A stretch of 64,000 bases of DNA from Mucilaginibacter sp. UR6-11 (GCF_020880695.1 NZ_JAJIWO010000008.1:1-64000); one strand, 5' to 3'; shown: positions 17,054 to 26,296, numbered from the stretch's first letter. Notes: generated by a model not told the origin, from the sequence alone. Translations and numbers: made by a program.

Positions 17054-17746
17054 TCATAGTGGATTACCGGCCGTTAATGCAATCAGTTTCTGGCGCTCAA
17101 TTATCCTGATCTGTTTTCCCGCGACTGCTATGATACTATCTTTTGTCAGGTCCATGATTACGCGGAATACGGTTTCATAGGTTGAGGCAGAAAATGCAGC
17201 AAGATCCTGTCGGGAAAGTGTTAAATTGATATTCCCATTCAGATCTTTGCCAAACTGCTCCTCCAGCGAAAGCAGGGACTGAGCTACCCGCCCTTTTACC
17301 GGCATATGCGCCAGATCGCGCATTCGGCGTTCAGAGATGTCAAGCTCTTCGGCAAAAAGGACCATGAGTTTATAGCTCAGGTCGCTATTGGTTTTTAACG
17401 AGGCCTCAAAGAATTTAATATCCACGAAACAAACCATCAGGGGCTCGACCGCTGTGGCAGACACGCCATAGACCATTTTGCTGCCCAGTCCGCGATGCCC
17501 CAGGATGGCGCCATCGGCAGCAAACTTGATGATAAGCTCTTTATCGCTCCATTTTTTTTGAACTTTTGCAATCCCGGAATAAACGAAATAAATACCCTTG
17601 ACCGGTTGCCCTTCGCTAAATATCACTTCGCCTTTTTTGAATTTCAGGTTTTGTTTATGAAGGTTGATGGTCTCGCGCCATTCAGGTACCGTGTTACTGC
17701 ATAGAAAACATTTTTCGAGGTTACAACCTTTCTGGGGTTTGTTCAT
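17054..17746 (-). CDS. Crp/Fnr family transcriptional regulator with N-terminal Cys cluster
   Basis: 230 aa. Residues 8-16 contain a C-x4-C-x2-C arrangement (CNLEKCFLC), which recalls the Fe-S ligands of Fnr. A cyclic-nucleotide-binding-like beta roll follows (GEVIFSEGQPVKGIYFVYSG), a dimerisation helix (SERRMRDLAHMPVKGRVAQS) and an HTH with SRQDLAAFSASTYETVFRVI. It is placed immediately after the nos cluster end and oriented the same way. Two Fnr-type palindromes (24781-24800 and 30003-30040) in the neighbouring promoters are plausible targets. Oxygen- or NO-responsive regulation is inference from family, cysteines and context. Confidence 0.85.
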   Translation of the reverse strand: MNKPQKGCNLEKCFLCSNTVPEWRETINLHKQNLKFKKGEVIFSEGQPVKGIYFVYSGIAKVQKKWSDKELIIKFAADGAILGHRGLGSKMVYGVSATAVEPLMVCFVDIKFFEASLKTNSDLSYKLMVLFAEELDISERRMRDLAHMPVKGRVAQSLLSLEEQFGKDLNGNINLTLSRQDLAAFSASTYETVFRVIMDLTKDSIIAVAGKQIRIIERQKLIALTAGNPL

Positions 17747-18028
17747 TAACTTCTGCTTTTATTTCGTTTAGTAATGATAGGATAATTTGTTAAAAGAAAA
17801 AAGCAATCCTCAATTTCGCAAAATGACGAACCCAGTGTAAAAATTTTTCTGATCTATCAGGGAGGGTCTGCTTTCCATCCGCGGACGTGCTTCATCCCAT
17901 TTTTTTTATTTTTGGTTAGCAGGCTTCTATCGCCGGGCCCAATTCATAATGGAGCTTACTGTAATTGATCTTTGTTTACGGGAGCATCGAGACGGTCAAA
18001 AGCTATGCTGTTAATCGTTTGAATAGGT
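17747..18028. other. intergenic, no feature seen
   Basis: 282 bp between the Crp/Fnr gene and the hypothetical periplasmic protein. It probably holds the promoter of the leftward regulator gene, but no clear TAnnTTTG box or palindrome was identified. Confidence 0.4.
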
Positions 18029-18448
18029 TTATGCCCGGAAATATTGATTGAATAGCTGTAAGCGCTTTTTCACTTCGTTGAAATGCTTTTTGGCCGCTGC
18101 TGCACTTGTTGCGCGGTTAAGCTGAGTAACCTGTTCCATCAGCGGTTCCAGCCATTTATGCAGGGCCAGGTGATCCGGCCCTTTCATCCGGCATTCTTTG
18201 ATCATTTGATTTATCCCTGCCTGCAGCGCGGTGCCGGCAGGGCGATAGTCAGCTAGCTTATGGCCATTGACTTTTTTGACGATCTGCTGGAGGCGGTCAA
18301 CATTATTACCGGTAGCTTGGTCAATCTTCCACTTGGTGCCATTATTCAGCACTAATTCCTCGAAAGCTTTTTCATGCTGATAGTGGCCCGCTGCATGAAG
18401 AGTAGAAAAAGCGAGGGTAAACACAATAACAGTGATTAATTTTTTCAT
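18029..18448 (-). CDS. periplasmic helical protein at the end of the nos cluster
   Basis: 139 aa with a Sec signal peptide (LITVIVFTLAFSTLHA) and a helical body. Features: a short HYQHEKAFEELVLNNGTKWK segment, MIKECRMKGPDHLALHKWLE with one Cys and two His, and a C-terminal K/Q-rich helix. It starts in the same base as the NosY-like stop (ATGA-type overlap), so it belongs to the nos operon. The His/Cys pattern could bind metal. Similar small proteins occur near nos operons of Bacteroidota, but no function is established. Confidence 0.6.
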   Translation of the reverse strand: MKKLITVIVFTLAFSTLHAAGHYQHEKAFEELVLNNGTKWKIDQATGNNVDRLQQIVKKVNGHKLADYRPAGTALQAGINQMIKECRMKGPDHLALHKWLEPLMEQVTQLNRATSAAAAKKHFNEVKKRLQLFNQYFRA

Positions 18449-19215
18449 TATAGATCCTTCTTTTTAAATATTTTAAGCGCAAAAAGCAGAGGAACCAGGG
18501 TCCAGACCAGTTGCATCAACAGCGAAAACACGATCCCTATACCGCTGCCAAAAAATTGCTGGTACAGCGCGCCGGTATAACCCATTAAAGCAGAAATATC
18601 CAATTGCAGGAGGATCAGTATCCGCGCAAGATCGATGGGGTTTAATGCCGTCAACACGATCATCACCTTCTCCAGCGGATAGTCGGCAAACAGCGTCAGG
18701 AACAGTAAAACCAGCCCGTCAAATATGATTGAGAAATAAAACCAGAGCATCAAGGCAAGGCCGATGCCTTTGGCTTTATCCCGGGTGATTGTAGACGTCA
18801 AAAAAGCCAGTGATATAAAGCTTAAGGTAAGCAGGCAGCCGGATACCATGAGCGTTATGCCGGTAAGTGAAAAGGCAAAAAGGGCAACCGGGATACAAAC
18901 ACCAATGATAAAAGCGAGCAAGATAGAGCTGCTTATGCCAATGAATTTCCCCAGTAAAATAGCGCGCCGGCTGATCGGCTGGGATACCAGCATTTCGGTA
19001 AACTCTGCTGCGTTGAAATAATACGTAGTGGCATAAACGATGCTTACCAGTGGGACAATGATCAGGATGACGGTGGTAATACTTACCAGTCCCTTGGTCA
19101 CATCCGCGTCGGACATAAAAATGGTCAGGCTGATAGCGAGTAATAAGAGTGTATACGCCAGCAGTACTTTGCTTCGTACAATATCCAGGATAATATATTT
19201 GGCGATCTTTAACAT
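18448..19215 (-). CDS. nosY: NosY-like ABC transporter permease
   Basis: 255 aa, six predicted transmembrane helices (for example YTLLLLAISLTIFMS, TTVILIIVPLVSIVYA, LMLWFYFSIIFDGLVLLFL). ABC-2 type permease with a conserved SQPISRRAILLGKFIG loop after the second helix. It overlaps the ATPase gene by 7 bp. With NosF and NosD it forms the Cu-centre maturation transporter of N2O reductase, where it probably moves a sulfur species for CuZ. Identity rests on the position in the nosZ-L-D-F-Y order. Confidence 0.85.
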   Translation of the reverse strand: MLKIAKYIILDIVRSKVLLAYTLLLLAISLTIFMSDADVTKGLVSITTVILIIVPLVSIVYATTYYFNAAEFTEMLVSQPISRRAILLGKFIGISSSILLAFIIGVCIPVALFAFSLTGITLMVSGCLLTLSFISLAFLTSTITRDKAKGIGLALMLWFYFSIIFDGLVLLFLTLFADYPLEKVMIVLTALNPIDLARILILLQLDISALMGYTGALYQQFFGSGIGIVFSLLMQLVWTLVPLLFALKIFKKKDL

Positions 19216-19925
19216 GATGGTGTACTTAAAATTTTGGTTAAAGCCCTGCTTAATTTCTGCTCTCCGGTCTCCTGTTTCAGATCCGCTAACGTTTTATAAA
19301 ATTTGATCTGCCCTTCAAAAAGATACAAAATTTGATCGGATATTTCGTCGGCTTCACTCAGGATATGGGAAGTTACAAGGACAAGCTTCCCCTTCGATTT
19401 TTCTTCCAGGATCTTTTCTTTCAGCGCTTCAGCGGCCAGCGGATCAAGGCCGGCAGATGGTTCATCCAGTATCAGTACATCAGGGTCAAACATAAATGCC
19501 AAAGCCGCACTTACTTTCTGAAGCGTTCCCCCCGATAAGGTACGCATGGTCTTTTGGTACATACTTTCCAGCTGGTAAGCTTTCAGCAGATCGGTGTCAA
19601 CGGCGTCCTGCTCCCGGATATCCATCACCATTTTAAAAAGCTGGCCGATCTTCATGTTGTCCGGGTAATGCCCGATTTGCGGCATATACCCGATGTGTTT
19701 TTTATAATCGAAGGTATTCAGGATGGAATTGCCCTTGAACAGGATGTTGCCGCTATCCGGGATCACCATGCCTAAGATCGATTTGATCAGCGTTGTTTTT
19801 CCTGAAGCATTGGGTCCGAGGATAGACACCACCCCGCCCCGTGCAAAATCGCAACTCACATTTTTGAGTACTTCCAGCCGCCCAAATGACTTTTTAAGTC
19901 CGTCAACCGCAATTATCTTTTCCAT
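19209..19925 (-). CDS. nosF: NosF-like ABC ATPase
   Basis: 238 aa, single nucleotide-binding domain. Walker A in LGPNASGKTTLIKS (residues about 36-49), signature LSGGTLQKVSAALA, Walker [14 protein letters not shown] and the switch His in LVTSHILSEADE. It overlaps NosY (7 bp) and NosD (13 bp), showing translational coupling. It energises maturation of the NosZ copper centre with NosD and NosY. Confidence 0.9.
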   Translation of the reverse strand: MEKIIAVDGLKKSFGRLEVLKNVSCDFARGGVVSILGPNASGKTTLIKSILGMVIPDSGNILFKGNSILNTFDYKKHIGYMPQIGHYPDNMKIGQLFKMVMDIREQDAVDTDLLKAYQLESMYQKTMRTLSGGTLQKVSAALAFMFDPDVLILDEPSAGLDPLAAEALKEKILEEKSKGKLVLVTSHILSEADEISDQILYLFEGQIKFYKTLADLKQETGEQKLSRALTKILSTPSC

Positions 19926-21148
19926 GGTTTCATTTTGGGTTTGTTGTCTTTAACAGATTCAGGCGTGATGGAAGGAATAGCGCGTTCAACCTTGTCGATC
20001 AGGTTAACGATAAAACTGCGCATGAGCATAACGCTCTGCGGGTTCTGTTCGATGATCTGCGCGTACAGGCTAATCGGGCGGTAGGGAATATCCCCGGTAC
20101 CATCCCTATTCAGATCATAGCCTTCGTATTTGTCCCAATAGTTATCATTGAAATAGATTTCTTTTAACGTCCCGTTGGTGGTAACATCAAAAGAATTTCC
20201 TTTATAGTTGTTTTGGGTAAAATGGTCTTTATTACAGCTGGCCAGTACCCGCATGGCCCAGCCATTGGAAATAAAGTCATTATGGGTAACCGTGATGCGG
20301 TCAGAGTTTTCCATATAGATGCCGGTAGTGTTCCGGATAAAATGATTGCCTTCGATCCGCGCATCGGTGATCTCTTTGAGCAATACACCATAGATGGAGC
20401 TACCCCAGTTTTCGATGAACGTGTTATCCAACATGGCTATACGCCGGGTATACATCACCGAGACGCCGGAGCCATTGTTTTTAAAGGTGTTGTGACGATA
20501 AGTGTCATCATCAGAGAACATAAAATGCAGGCCGTAACGGATATTCTTTTCGCTGAAATTATTTTCGATCAGGCACTTTTTGGCGAATTCGAAATAGATG
20601 CCATCCCGGTGCCTGGTTACGTAATTTCCGTTGAGCAGTATTTCCTTACATTTCCATAAGTGGATGCCGTTACCGGAGTTCTCGATGTTGTTGGAACCGG
20701 TGACGTGGTTATTCACGACCCGGATATGTTTACAGTTGGATAAATAAATCCCAAAAAAGTTATTGATTAGGGTATTGTTACTGATGGTGACGAATTCCAC
20801 ATTGCTAAGCCGGATACCCGCAAAATCGCGCATGGAACCCGTCTTGGAATTTTTGATCACAAAACCGTCCAATTTTACATGGCCTGAAGTGATCGTCAGA
20901 ACTTCCTCCTGGAAACGCGCATCCAGCACAGGCCTGCCCTCGCCTAAAATAGTCAGTTCTTTGTCAATGAGCGTATTTAGGGAAATGTAGGTTCCTTTCT
21001 TTACGCGTATTGTATCGCCGTTTCTTGCAATAGTCACCGCCAGTTTAATGGTAGCTACGTTCGTTCCGGGAGCCACGATGATGGTGTTGGCCCATGCCGG
21101 CAAGGGCATTATAAAAAGCAAACCTATTTTAACGATAAGTGATCTCAT
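19913..21148 (-). CDS. nosD: NosD-like periplasmic parallel beta-helix protein
   Basis: 411 aa, Sec signal peptide (KIGLLFIMPLPAWA) followed by a right-handed beta-helix with many CASH/NosD repeats: VTISNNTLINNFFGIYLSNC, IENNFSEKNIRYGLHFMFSD and others. The N-x-x-G-I-Y-L/V ladder spans residues about 90-330. It accepts a sulfur compound from NosFY and assists assembly of the CuZ site in NosZ. The start overlaps the NosL stop by one base; the end overlaps nosF. Confidence 0.92.
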   Translation of the reverse strand: MRSLIVKIGLLFIMPLPAWANTIIVAPGTNVATIKLAVTIARNGDTIRVKKGTYISLNTLIDKELTILGEGRPVLDARFQEEVLTITSGHVKLDGFVIKNSKTGSMRDFAGIRLSNVEFVTISNNTLINNFFGIYLSNCKHIRVVNNHVTGSNNIENSGNGIHLWKCKEILLNGNYVTRHRDGIYFEFAKKCLIENNFSEKNIRYGLHFMFSDDDTYRHNTFKNNGSGVSVMYTRRIAMLDNTFIENWGSSIYGVLLKEITDARIEGNHFIRNTTGIYMENSDRITVTHNDFISNGWAMRVLASCNKDHFTQNNYKGNSFDVTTNGTLKEIYFNDNYWDKYEGYDLNRDGTGDIPYRPISLYAQIIEQNPQSVMLMRSFIVNLIDKVERAIPSITPESVKDNKPKMKPWKR

Positions 21149-21588
21149 TATTTATTACTGCTTAGCAGCTGTAGCCAGCCAAATACCTGCGCTGATCTGT
21201 CCTTTTTTGCCCCTTCTGCCGCTGACCGGGATATGAAAGCCGCCAGATTCCCGCCCATAGGTGAGGAGAGCGAGCTATCCCGGAGAAAGAAGGATTTACG
21301 GGCGTCTGTAAATTGTCCCGGCTTGGTAAAATCATTAACCAAAAAGACGCTTTTGACATCACCAGCAACGGCGGGATTTTCCTTTAAAAATGCGGCCATA
21401 CATTCTGCCGCGTCAAATTTGAATATTTTGCCTTTTGCGTTGATCAGTTCCGCAGCGAAGCGTTTATCCATAATCGTCATTTTACAATGCGAACAGGCGT
21501 CCTTACCATAGCGGATCGGTTCTGGCGCGTGACTGCAGGCGGCCAAAAGACCGCACAAAAGCAGTATTACTATTTTCAACGTTTTCAT
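21148..21588 (-). CDS. nosL: NosL copper-chaperone lipoprotein
   Basis: 146 aa. Lipobox LLAAC near residue 18, then the NosL core: YGKDACSHCKMTIMDKRFAA with the metal-binding C-x2-C-x-M pattern, and IFKFDAAECMAAFLKE. The family binds Cu(I) and delivers it to NosZ. It is the gene between the 191-aa membrane protein and nosD and overlaps both by a few bases. Confidence 0.92.
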   Translation of the reverse strand: MKTLKIVILLLCGLLAACSHAPEPIRYGKDACSHCKMTIMDKRFAAELINAKGKIFKFDAAECMAAFLKENPAVAGDVKSVFLVNDFTKPGQFTDARKSFFLRDSSLSSPMGGNLAAFISRSAAEGAKKDRSAQVFGWLQLLSSNK

Positions 21589-22160
21589 TTGATTTTGTTT
21601 GATGATAGTTGCGGTTTATAAAAAAGTGCGGCGACGATGAGCAGCCCGCCTAATCCTGCCAGGATGCCCCCGGTATCAGGTAATGAACCCGCCGTGAAAT
21701 TGAGCAGTTGCTTATAGCCAAAAAGCGGGGGTTGGTAATTCATACCCTCCACTTTTATAGCTGCATGCGGATTTAGCCGGTGGCCGTAATTATATTCCCA
21801 CATATAGAAATCACCGAAACCAACGATAGCAAACAGGCATAAACCAATGAACCAGGCCCACAATAGCTTGCGGCTTTTGGCAAGAGCCGCGGCAAAGCCG
21901 AGCAGTGTCAACCCGCCAAAAACAAAGGGCAGGATCTTAAATTCTTTAAAGTCATCAACCGAAATGAACTTCATGCCGATATAATGATTGAGGCCGTTGA
22001 TCTGCGCAACGTTGCCAGACAGACCGTTCAGCCAGATCTTCATTTCCAGGCCTTCCGGATATTGCGGCGCATCCAGTAAAATATGCCACAACGGAAGAAA
22101 ACCGGCGCTCAGCATCAGCAAGCAGCTGATGAAGATCAGCACTCTAGTATGGATTTTCAT
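21585..22160 (-). CDS. nos-cluster membrane protein, four helices
   Basis: 191 aa with about four transmembrane segments: LIFISCLLMLSAGFLPLWHI, ILPFVFGGLTLLGFAAALA, LWAWFIGLCLFAIVGFG and a C-terminal GILAGLGGLLIVAALFY. Conserved-looking phrases GLNHYIGMKFISVDDFKEF and YNYGHRLNPHAAIKVEGMNY lie in the loops and carry His residues. It starts 52 bp after nosZ and overlaps nosL by 4 bp. Proteins of this kind accompany clade II nos clusters in Bacteroidota; function unknown, possibly copper or quinol related. Confidence 0.7.
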   Translation of the reverse strand: MKIHTRVLIFISCLLMLSAGFLPLWHILLDAPQYPEGLEMKIWLNGLSGNVAQINGLNHYIGMKFISVDDFKEFKILPFVFGGLTLLGFAAALAKSRKLLWAWFIGLCLFAIVGFGDFYMWEYNYGHRLNPHAAIKVEGMNYQPPLFGYKQLLNFTAGSLPDTGGILAGLGGLLIVAALFYKPQLSSNKIK

Positions 22161-22211
22161 GATCGGAGAGTTATAGCGTACAGTGCAAATACACTGTACG
22201 CTATGATTTAA

Positions 22212-24197
22212 TTATTGGGTTACCGGGTTTTCGCCGATAGAAAATTTAATGGGCACATTTGAACCTGCAGGAGATACCCTGAAGTAGCCCTGCATTTCCT
22301 GGTGAAGCGCTGAACAAAAGTCAGTACAATAGAATGGAACAATACCGGCCAGTCCGGGAACCCACTTCAGGGTACAGGTCTCACCGGGCATAACCAGCAA
22401 TTCTGCATTGTTAGCCCCTTTGATCGCAAACCCATGCGGTACGTCCCAATCCTGTTCCAAGTTTGTTACATGGATATAAACTTCGTCGCCAATTTTGATC
22501 CCTTCAATGTTATCAGGCGCCAGGTGTGACCGGATAGCCGTCATATAAACATCGACCCGGTTGCCTTTCCGGACTACCCTGGTGTCTTTTTCAGACTTAG
22601 TTACATAGGCATTTTTGTTGTCTTCCAGTTTGAAGAATTTCACCTGGTTCTTGACGATCTTTTCAGCAGGGATCATTTGCGCATAATGCGGCTCGCCGAT
22701 GGTCGGAAAATCCAGCAAAAGCTTCATTTTGTTGCCTGTGATGTCGATGAGCTGGCAAGCCTGGGCCAGTTCCGGTCCTGTTGGCAGGTACCTGTCCTTG
22801 GTAATTTTGTTCAGTGAAAGCAGGTATTTGCCAAACGGTTTTTTTGAATCGCCGCCTACAATTGACAAGTGGCCCGGTGAATAATAAGAAGGTATCCGGT
22901 CGATAATTTCCAGGTTATCTATCTTCCATTTCACGACCTCGGATGATACGAACATGGTGGTGTAGGCATAGCCCTTGCCGTCAAATTCAGTATGTAGAGG
23001 TCCGAGACCTGGTTTTTTAACCTCACCATGTAGAACAGCTTCATACTTTAATACCGGTAAAACGCTTTCGATCATGCCATCATACTGCTTTTTGTCTATT
23101 GCAGCAAGCATCTTTTTGAAGGAAAAAACAGGGATCACCGCCGCAAGTTTTCCGCTGGCCGCCATGTATTCTCCGTCAGGAGTTACATCAACCCCATGTG
23201 GTGATTTTGGGCAGGGCAAATAATACACCAGGCCCGGGAATTTGGTAACATCCAAAGTTTGCGTTCCTGTTTCGATAACTGAGGTGGCGGTGTGCGTATT
23301 TTCGTTATAAACGTTGTGCGCATATTTGGCGGTTATTTTAGCGCCTTTTCCGGCGGCTATTAGTTCTTCCGCTTTTTTCCAGTTCACGGCCATGATAAAA
23401 TCTTTGTCCCGCTGGCTCGCATTTACCTCTAATAGGGTGTTTGCTTGTTCTGTATTATAACAGGTAAAGAATATCCAGTCGTGTGAGGGGCCTTTACCCG
23501 CATGTGCCAGGTCATAGTTAAACGGCGGGACGATCAGCTGGAATGCAAGCTTCATCGCCCCGTTGTCCTTATCCACCTTAACAAAAGATACGGCCCCTTT
23601 GAAATTTTTCTTGTAGCTATTAATGGGCACATCGCCGTTACTGTTATCCAAAGGCTCGCTAAAACGGGTATTACCCACTACATACTCTGTGTTCTCTGTA
23701 CAAAACGGAGAAGCGTGATTACCGCCGATATTAGGCAATTCAAGTATTTCTACCGTTTTAAAAGTAGCCAGGTTAATCCTTGCTATTCGCGGGGTATTGT
23801 TCCCGTTAATGAATAACCAGCGCCCATCGTCTTCGCCGTTTGTTTTGGATAATTCCGGGTGGTGGGAGTCGTCCCAGGGAACGAAACCGTGCGACGTATT
23901 TAACATCGGCTTGGTTTCTTCCGAATAACCGTAGCCATTTTCAGGGTTTTGTGAAAAAACCGGAATCACTTTTAACAAACGCCCCGAAGGGATACCGTAG
24001 GCTGCCACCTGCCCGCTGAAGCCGCCTGATAAAAACGCATAAACTTCATCGTATTTGCCTGGTGCAACATACACCTTCTTTGCGGCGTCTGCGTCAACTG
24101 CCGAGCCTACCTTGCCCGGTTTACAGCCAGAAATGGTACTGCCGGCTAACAAGGCCAGCGCCGATACCAGTAATTTATTATAAGGTGAAAATTTCAT
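22212..24197 (-). CDS. nosZ: nitrous-oxide reductase, clade II, lipoprotein-type signal
   Basis: About 661 aa from the ATG at 24197 (an ATG at 24206 is also in frame). The signal ends in GSTISGC, a lipobox, without a twin-arginine motif, typical of clade II (Sec-type). The seven-bladed CuZ domain carries DDSHHPELS, HAGKGPSHDW, KSPHGVDVTPDGEYMA, PLHTEFDGKGYAY and EPHYAQ. The C-terminal CuA domain has VPHGFAI and the ligand set YCTDFCSALHQEMQGYFRV. All key Cu ligands are present. It reduces N2O to N2 outside the cytoplasmic membrane, accepting electrons probably from the upstream cytochrome c. Confidence 0.97.
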   Translation of the reverse strand: MKFSPYNKLLVSALALLAGSTISGCKPGKVGSAVDADAAKKVYVAPGKYDEVYAFLSGGFSGQVAAYGIPSGRLLKVIPVFSQNPENGYGYSEETKPMLNTSHGFVPWDDSHHPELSKTNGEDDGRWLFINGNNTPRIARINLATFKTVEILELPNIGGNHASPFCTENTEYVVGNTRFSEPLDNSNGDVPINSYKKNFKGAVSFVKVDKDNGAMKLAFQLIVPPFNYDLAHAGKGPSHDWIFFTCYNTEQANTLLEVNASQRDKDFIMAVNWKKAEELIAAGKGAKITAKYAHNVYNENTHTATSVIETGTQTLDVTKFPGLVYYLPCPKSPHGVDVTPDGEYMAASGKLAAVIPVFSFKKMLAAIDKKQYDGMIESVLPVLKYEAVLHGEVKKPGLGPLHTEFDGKGYAYTTMFVSSEVVKWKIDNLEIIDRIPSYYSPGHLSIVGGDSKKPFGKYLLSLNKITKDRYLPTGPELAQACQLIDITGNKMKLLLDFPTIGEPHYAQMIPAEKIVKNQVKFFKLEDNKNAYVTKSEKDTRVVRKGNRVDVYMTAIRSHLAPDNIEGIKIGDEVYIHVTNLEQDWDVPHGFAIKGANNAELLVMPGETCTLKWVPGLAGIVPFYCTDFCSALHQEMQGYFRVSPAGSNVPIKFSIGENPVTQ

Positions 24198-24215
24198 AAT
24201 CTGCAAGAGTTAAGG

Positions 24216-24710
24216 TTATTTGCTGTCATTTTTTCTAAAGTATTCCAGGATCTGCCGGGTTTCGTCATCCGTTACATTCTGGAAAGTCATCTGGGTGAGG
24301 TGCTTTTCAAGCAACGCCTTGCCAACCGGATCTTTCGCTTCCATTTCCATCGGATTGGTGATCTGGTTCATGATCCATTCGGGCGTGCGTCTTTTGGTGA
24401 TGTCTTTCAGACCCGGCCCAACGATCTTCTGATCGGTCACCTTGTGACAGGCAGCGCACTTCGCGTTAAAGACAACCATTCCTTTATCCGCCATAGCGGG
24501 GTCGATAGCAGCCAGTTTCACATCGGTGAACCGGCCAATGCCCTTGCTGTCGCTTTTTGCCGCCGGATCAATATCCGCGGCTACCGTTGCAGCTGGTGTA
24601 GCCGCTGCGCCGTTGTCTGTCTCGGATCCACCATTCGAAGGACTGCAGGCATATAAAAAGGTCAAACCTGACACCAGTGCAGCCATCAATAAGGTTTTTA
24701 GATTTTTCAT
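24216..24710 (-). CDS. monoheme cytochrome c lipoprotein of the nos cluster
   Basis: 164 aa. The lipobox FLYAC is followed by an Ala/Asp-rich linker, then a class I cytochrome domain: heme motif CAACHKVTDQKIVGPGLKDI (CxxCH) and a C-terminal axial Met in LTQMTFQNVTDDETR. It is the first gene of the operon leading to nosZ (10 bp gap) and probably donates electrons to NosZ. A 20-bp palindrome lies 71 bp upstream of its start. Confidence 0.92.
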   Translation of the reverse strand: MKNLKTLLMAALVSGLTFLYACSPSNGGSETDNGAAATPAATVAADIDPAAKSDSKGIGRFTDVKLAAIDPAMADKGMVVFNAKCAACHKVTDQKIVGPGLKDITKRRTPEWIMNQITNPMEMEAKDPVGKALLEKHLTQMTFQNVTDDETRQILEYFRKNDSK

Positions 24711-24780
24711 TTTGTTGTTTTTAATTTTTGATAAAACTATCAGTAAATAAGAGGCCGCGTCATGACGCTGCGCAGTATAT

Positions 24781-24800
24781 AATATGATTTAAATCATATT
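24781..24800. promoter_or_regulatory. 20-bp perfect palindrome upstream of nos operon (Fnr-type operator)
   Basis: AATATGATTTAAATCATATT is fully self-complementary. Its core ATGAT-TTAA-ATCAT resembles the Fnr/Crp box TTGAT-N4-ATCAA. It is 71 bp upstream of the cytochrome c start, and a related core occurs upstream of 29983. The Crp/Fnr gene at 17054-17746 is the likely binder. No clear -7 box was found nearby. Confidence 0.65.
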
Positions 24801-24889
24801 ATATTAGGAATTTCTTAATTGTGAAGTCTACAATATGTGTTTTAGTCATATAAATAGAAGATGTTATTGTCTTTTATTTAACCAAAATT

Positions 24890-25318
24890 TTACTTTAAAA
24901 AGTACTTATGCTGCTGGAACTCTTCTACCAGCCCGGTTACCGGCTTCTTGCTGAACTCGGCCATTAACAGGTCACGAATTGGTTTAACCTGTTCATGCAT
25001 CGGGCAGGGCTGCGTTTCCGAACAACTTTCCAATCCCAACACGCAGGAAGTAAACAGGCCGTTGCCATCGATGGCCCGGACAATATCAATCAGGAAAAGG
25101 TCCTGTCCATTTTCAACATAAAAGCCGCCTGTGGGGCCCTTCGCAGACGAAAGGATCTTTTTGCGAACCAGCGTTTGCAATATTTTACCTGTAAAATGCA
25201 TGGGCGAACCAATTGCTTCAGCGACTTCTATGATCCCTGTCTTTTCATTTTTCCTGCTTTTAAGGGCGACATAAACGGTGGCCCTGATAGCGTATTCGCA
25301 TGATTTGGAGAGTATCAT
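24890..25318 (-). CDS. Rrf2 family regulator with three-Cys Fe-S motif (NsrR-like)
   Basis: 142 aa. N-terminal winged helix (SKSCEYAIRATVYVALKSRK, PMHFTGKILQTLVRKKILSS, GPTGGFYV). Three cysteines at residues 92, 99 and 105 (SCVLGLESCSETQPC) match the Fe-S ligand region of NsrR/IscR. It stands between the nos operon and the scdA-like gene, reading the same way. NO or Fe-S status sensing is inferred from family and neighbours; the 38-bp palindrome at 26308-26345 is a candidate operator. Confidence 0.88.
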   Translation of the reverse strand: MILSKSCEYAIRATVYVALKSRKNEKTGIIEVAEAIGSPMHFTGKILQTLVRKKILSSAKGPTGGFYVENGQDLFLIDIVRAIDGNGLFTSCVLGLESCSETQPCPMHEQVKPIRDLLMAEFSKKPVTGLVEEFQQHKYFLK

Positions 25319-25342
25319 AGTTCCTGCTGTTGATTAACGAAT

Positions 25343-26296
25343 CTAAGATAATTCTTTTTCCAATTGGATCGCTTTCGGAAACAGGATATTGCTTTCCAGG
25401 TGGACGTGGCGATGCAGGTCGTTTTCATACTCTTCTAGCTTTTTGAACAGGATTGTATAAGAACTACAGGCATCCGTAGGCAGCTGGTAGTTCGAAGTGA
25501 TCGTCCGTATGGTTTCAAAATCCCCCCCGACCTGCTCATGCTCAGCGTCCATGACCTGTATGGGTACGGAGATTTTGCCAAAATCCGCATAAGGCAGCAT
25601 CCCCCCAGAGTTGTAAACCTGTGCCAGCTCTTTGATGAAAGGGAACAGTATTTTTTCCTCTTTCACCATGTGCAGGGTCAGGTCGTTGCCTATTCGTTCA
25701 AACAATGCTGCTACTCTGATCAGTTCAGGATGTCTTTCACCATGCACCCTGGCTACTTTTTGCGCAATATCCAGTATAAACTGGGTATTCTCCCGCACGT
25801 AACGGTGGTGGGTGTTGATAATATAGTCACTCAAAAAACCGAGGTCCCTGTTTTGAAAATCGTTCTCACTGGTGGCGGATGTTTCGTCCTTGACGGCGGC
25901 TAGTTGGCGCTTCACTTCTTCAGGGTTTATCCCTTTTTTCTCGCAAACTTCAGCGATGGTTTTTTTACCGCCGCAGCAGAAGTCAATACCTAAATTTTTA
26001 AAGACCTGCGCTTTGCGGTAATCCCTGGCTACGATCTCACCGATAGTTTCCGTGTTGTCCGTTTCGGTCTTTTTTGCGATCTTCACCTGCCATACTTTGG
26101 GGCCGCTTTCCAGATAATCCCAAAAGAATACCTGTCCCCTTTCAGCCAGGAGCTGATAATACAAAGGTTTAGGGTCGTGGTCATTGTGAATAATAAAGGC
26201 CTCGCCAGCTAACAGTGAATCGAACTTGTCAAAGATCGTTGGATGTTTAAACCGTGGTTCGATCACGGTCACGTCCAGAATGTCTAATACTTCCAT
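25343..26296 (-). CDS. DUF2249-ScdA/RIC fusion (Fe-S cluster repair, nitrosative stress)
   Basis: 317 aa. An N-terminal DUF2249 unit (FDSLLAGEAFIIHNDHDPKP, residues about 25-45) is followed by the ScdA_N motif (FKNLGIDFCCGGKKTIAEVC, about 98-117). A C-terminal hemerythrin-like domain (about 155-315) provides His/Glu iron ligands, such as TLHMVKEEKILFPF, DAEHEQVGG and HVHLESNILFP. RIC/YtfE-type proteins repair Fe-S clusters damaged by NO. It lies 24 bp from the Rrf2 gene start and has a 38-bp palindrome 12 bp upstream. The DUF2249 fusion is common in Bacteroidota. Confidence 0.9.
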   Translation of the reverse strand: MEVLDILDVTVIEPRFKHPTIFDKFDSLLAGEAFIIHNDHDPKPLYYQLLAERGQVFFWDYLESGPKVWQVKIAKKTETDNTETIGEIVARDYRKAQVFKNLGIDFCCGGKKTIAEVCEKKGINPEEVKRQLAAVKDETSATSENDFQNRDLGFLSDYIINTHHRYVRENTQFILDIAQKVARVHGERHPELIRVAALFERIGNDLTLHMVKEEKILFPFIKELAQVYNSGGMLPYADFGKISVPIQVMDAEHEQVGGDFETIRTITSNYQLPTDACSSYTILFKKLEEYENDLHRHVHLESNILFPKAIQLEKELS

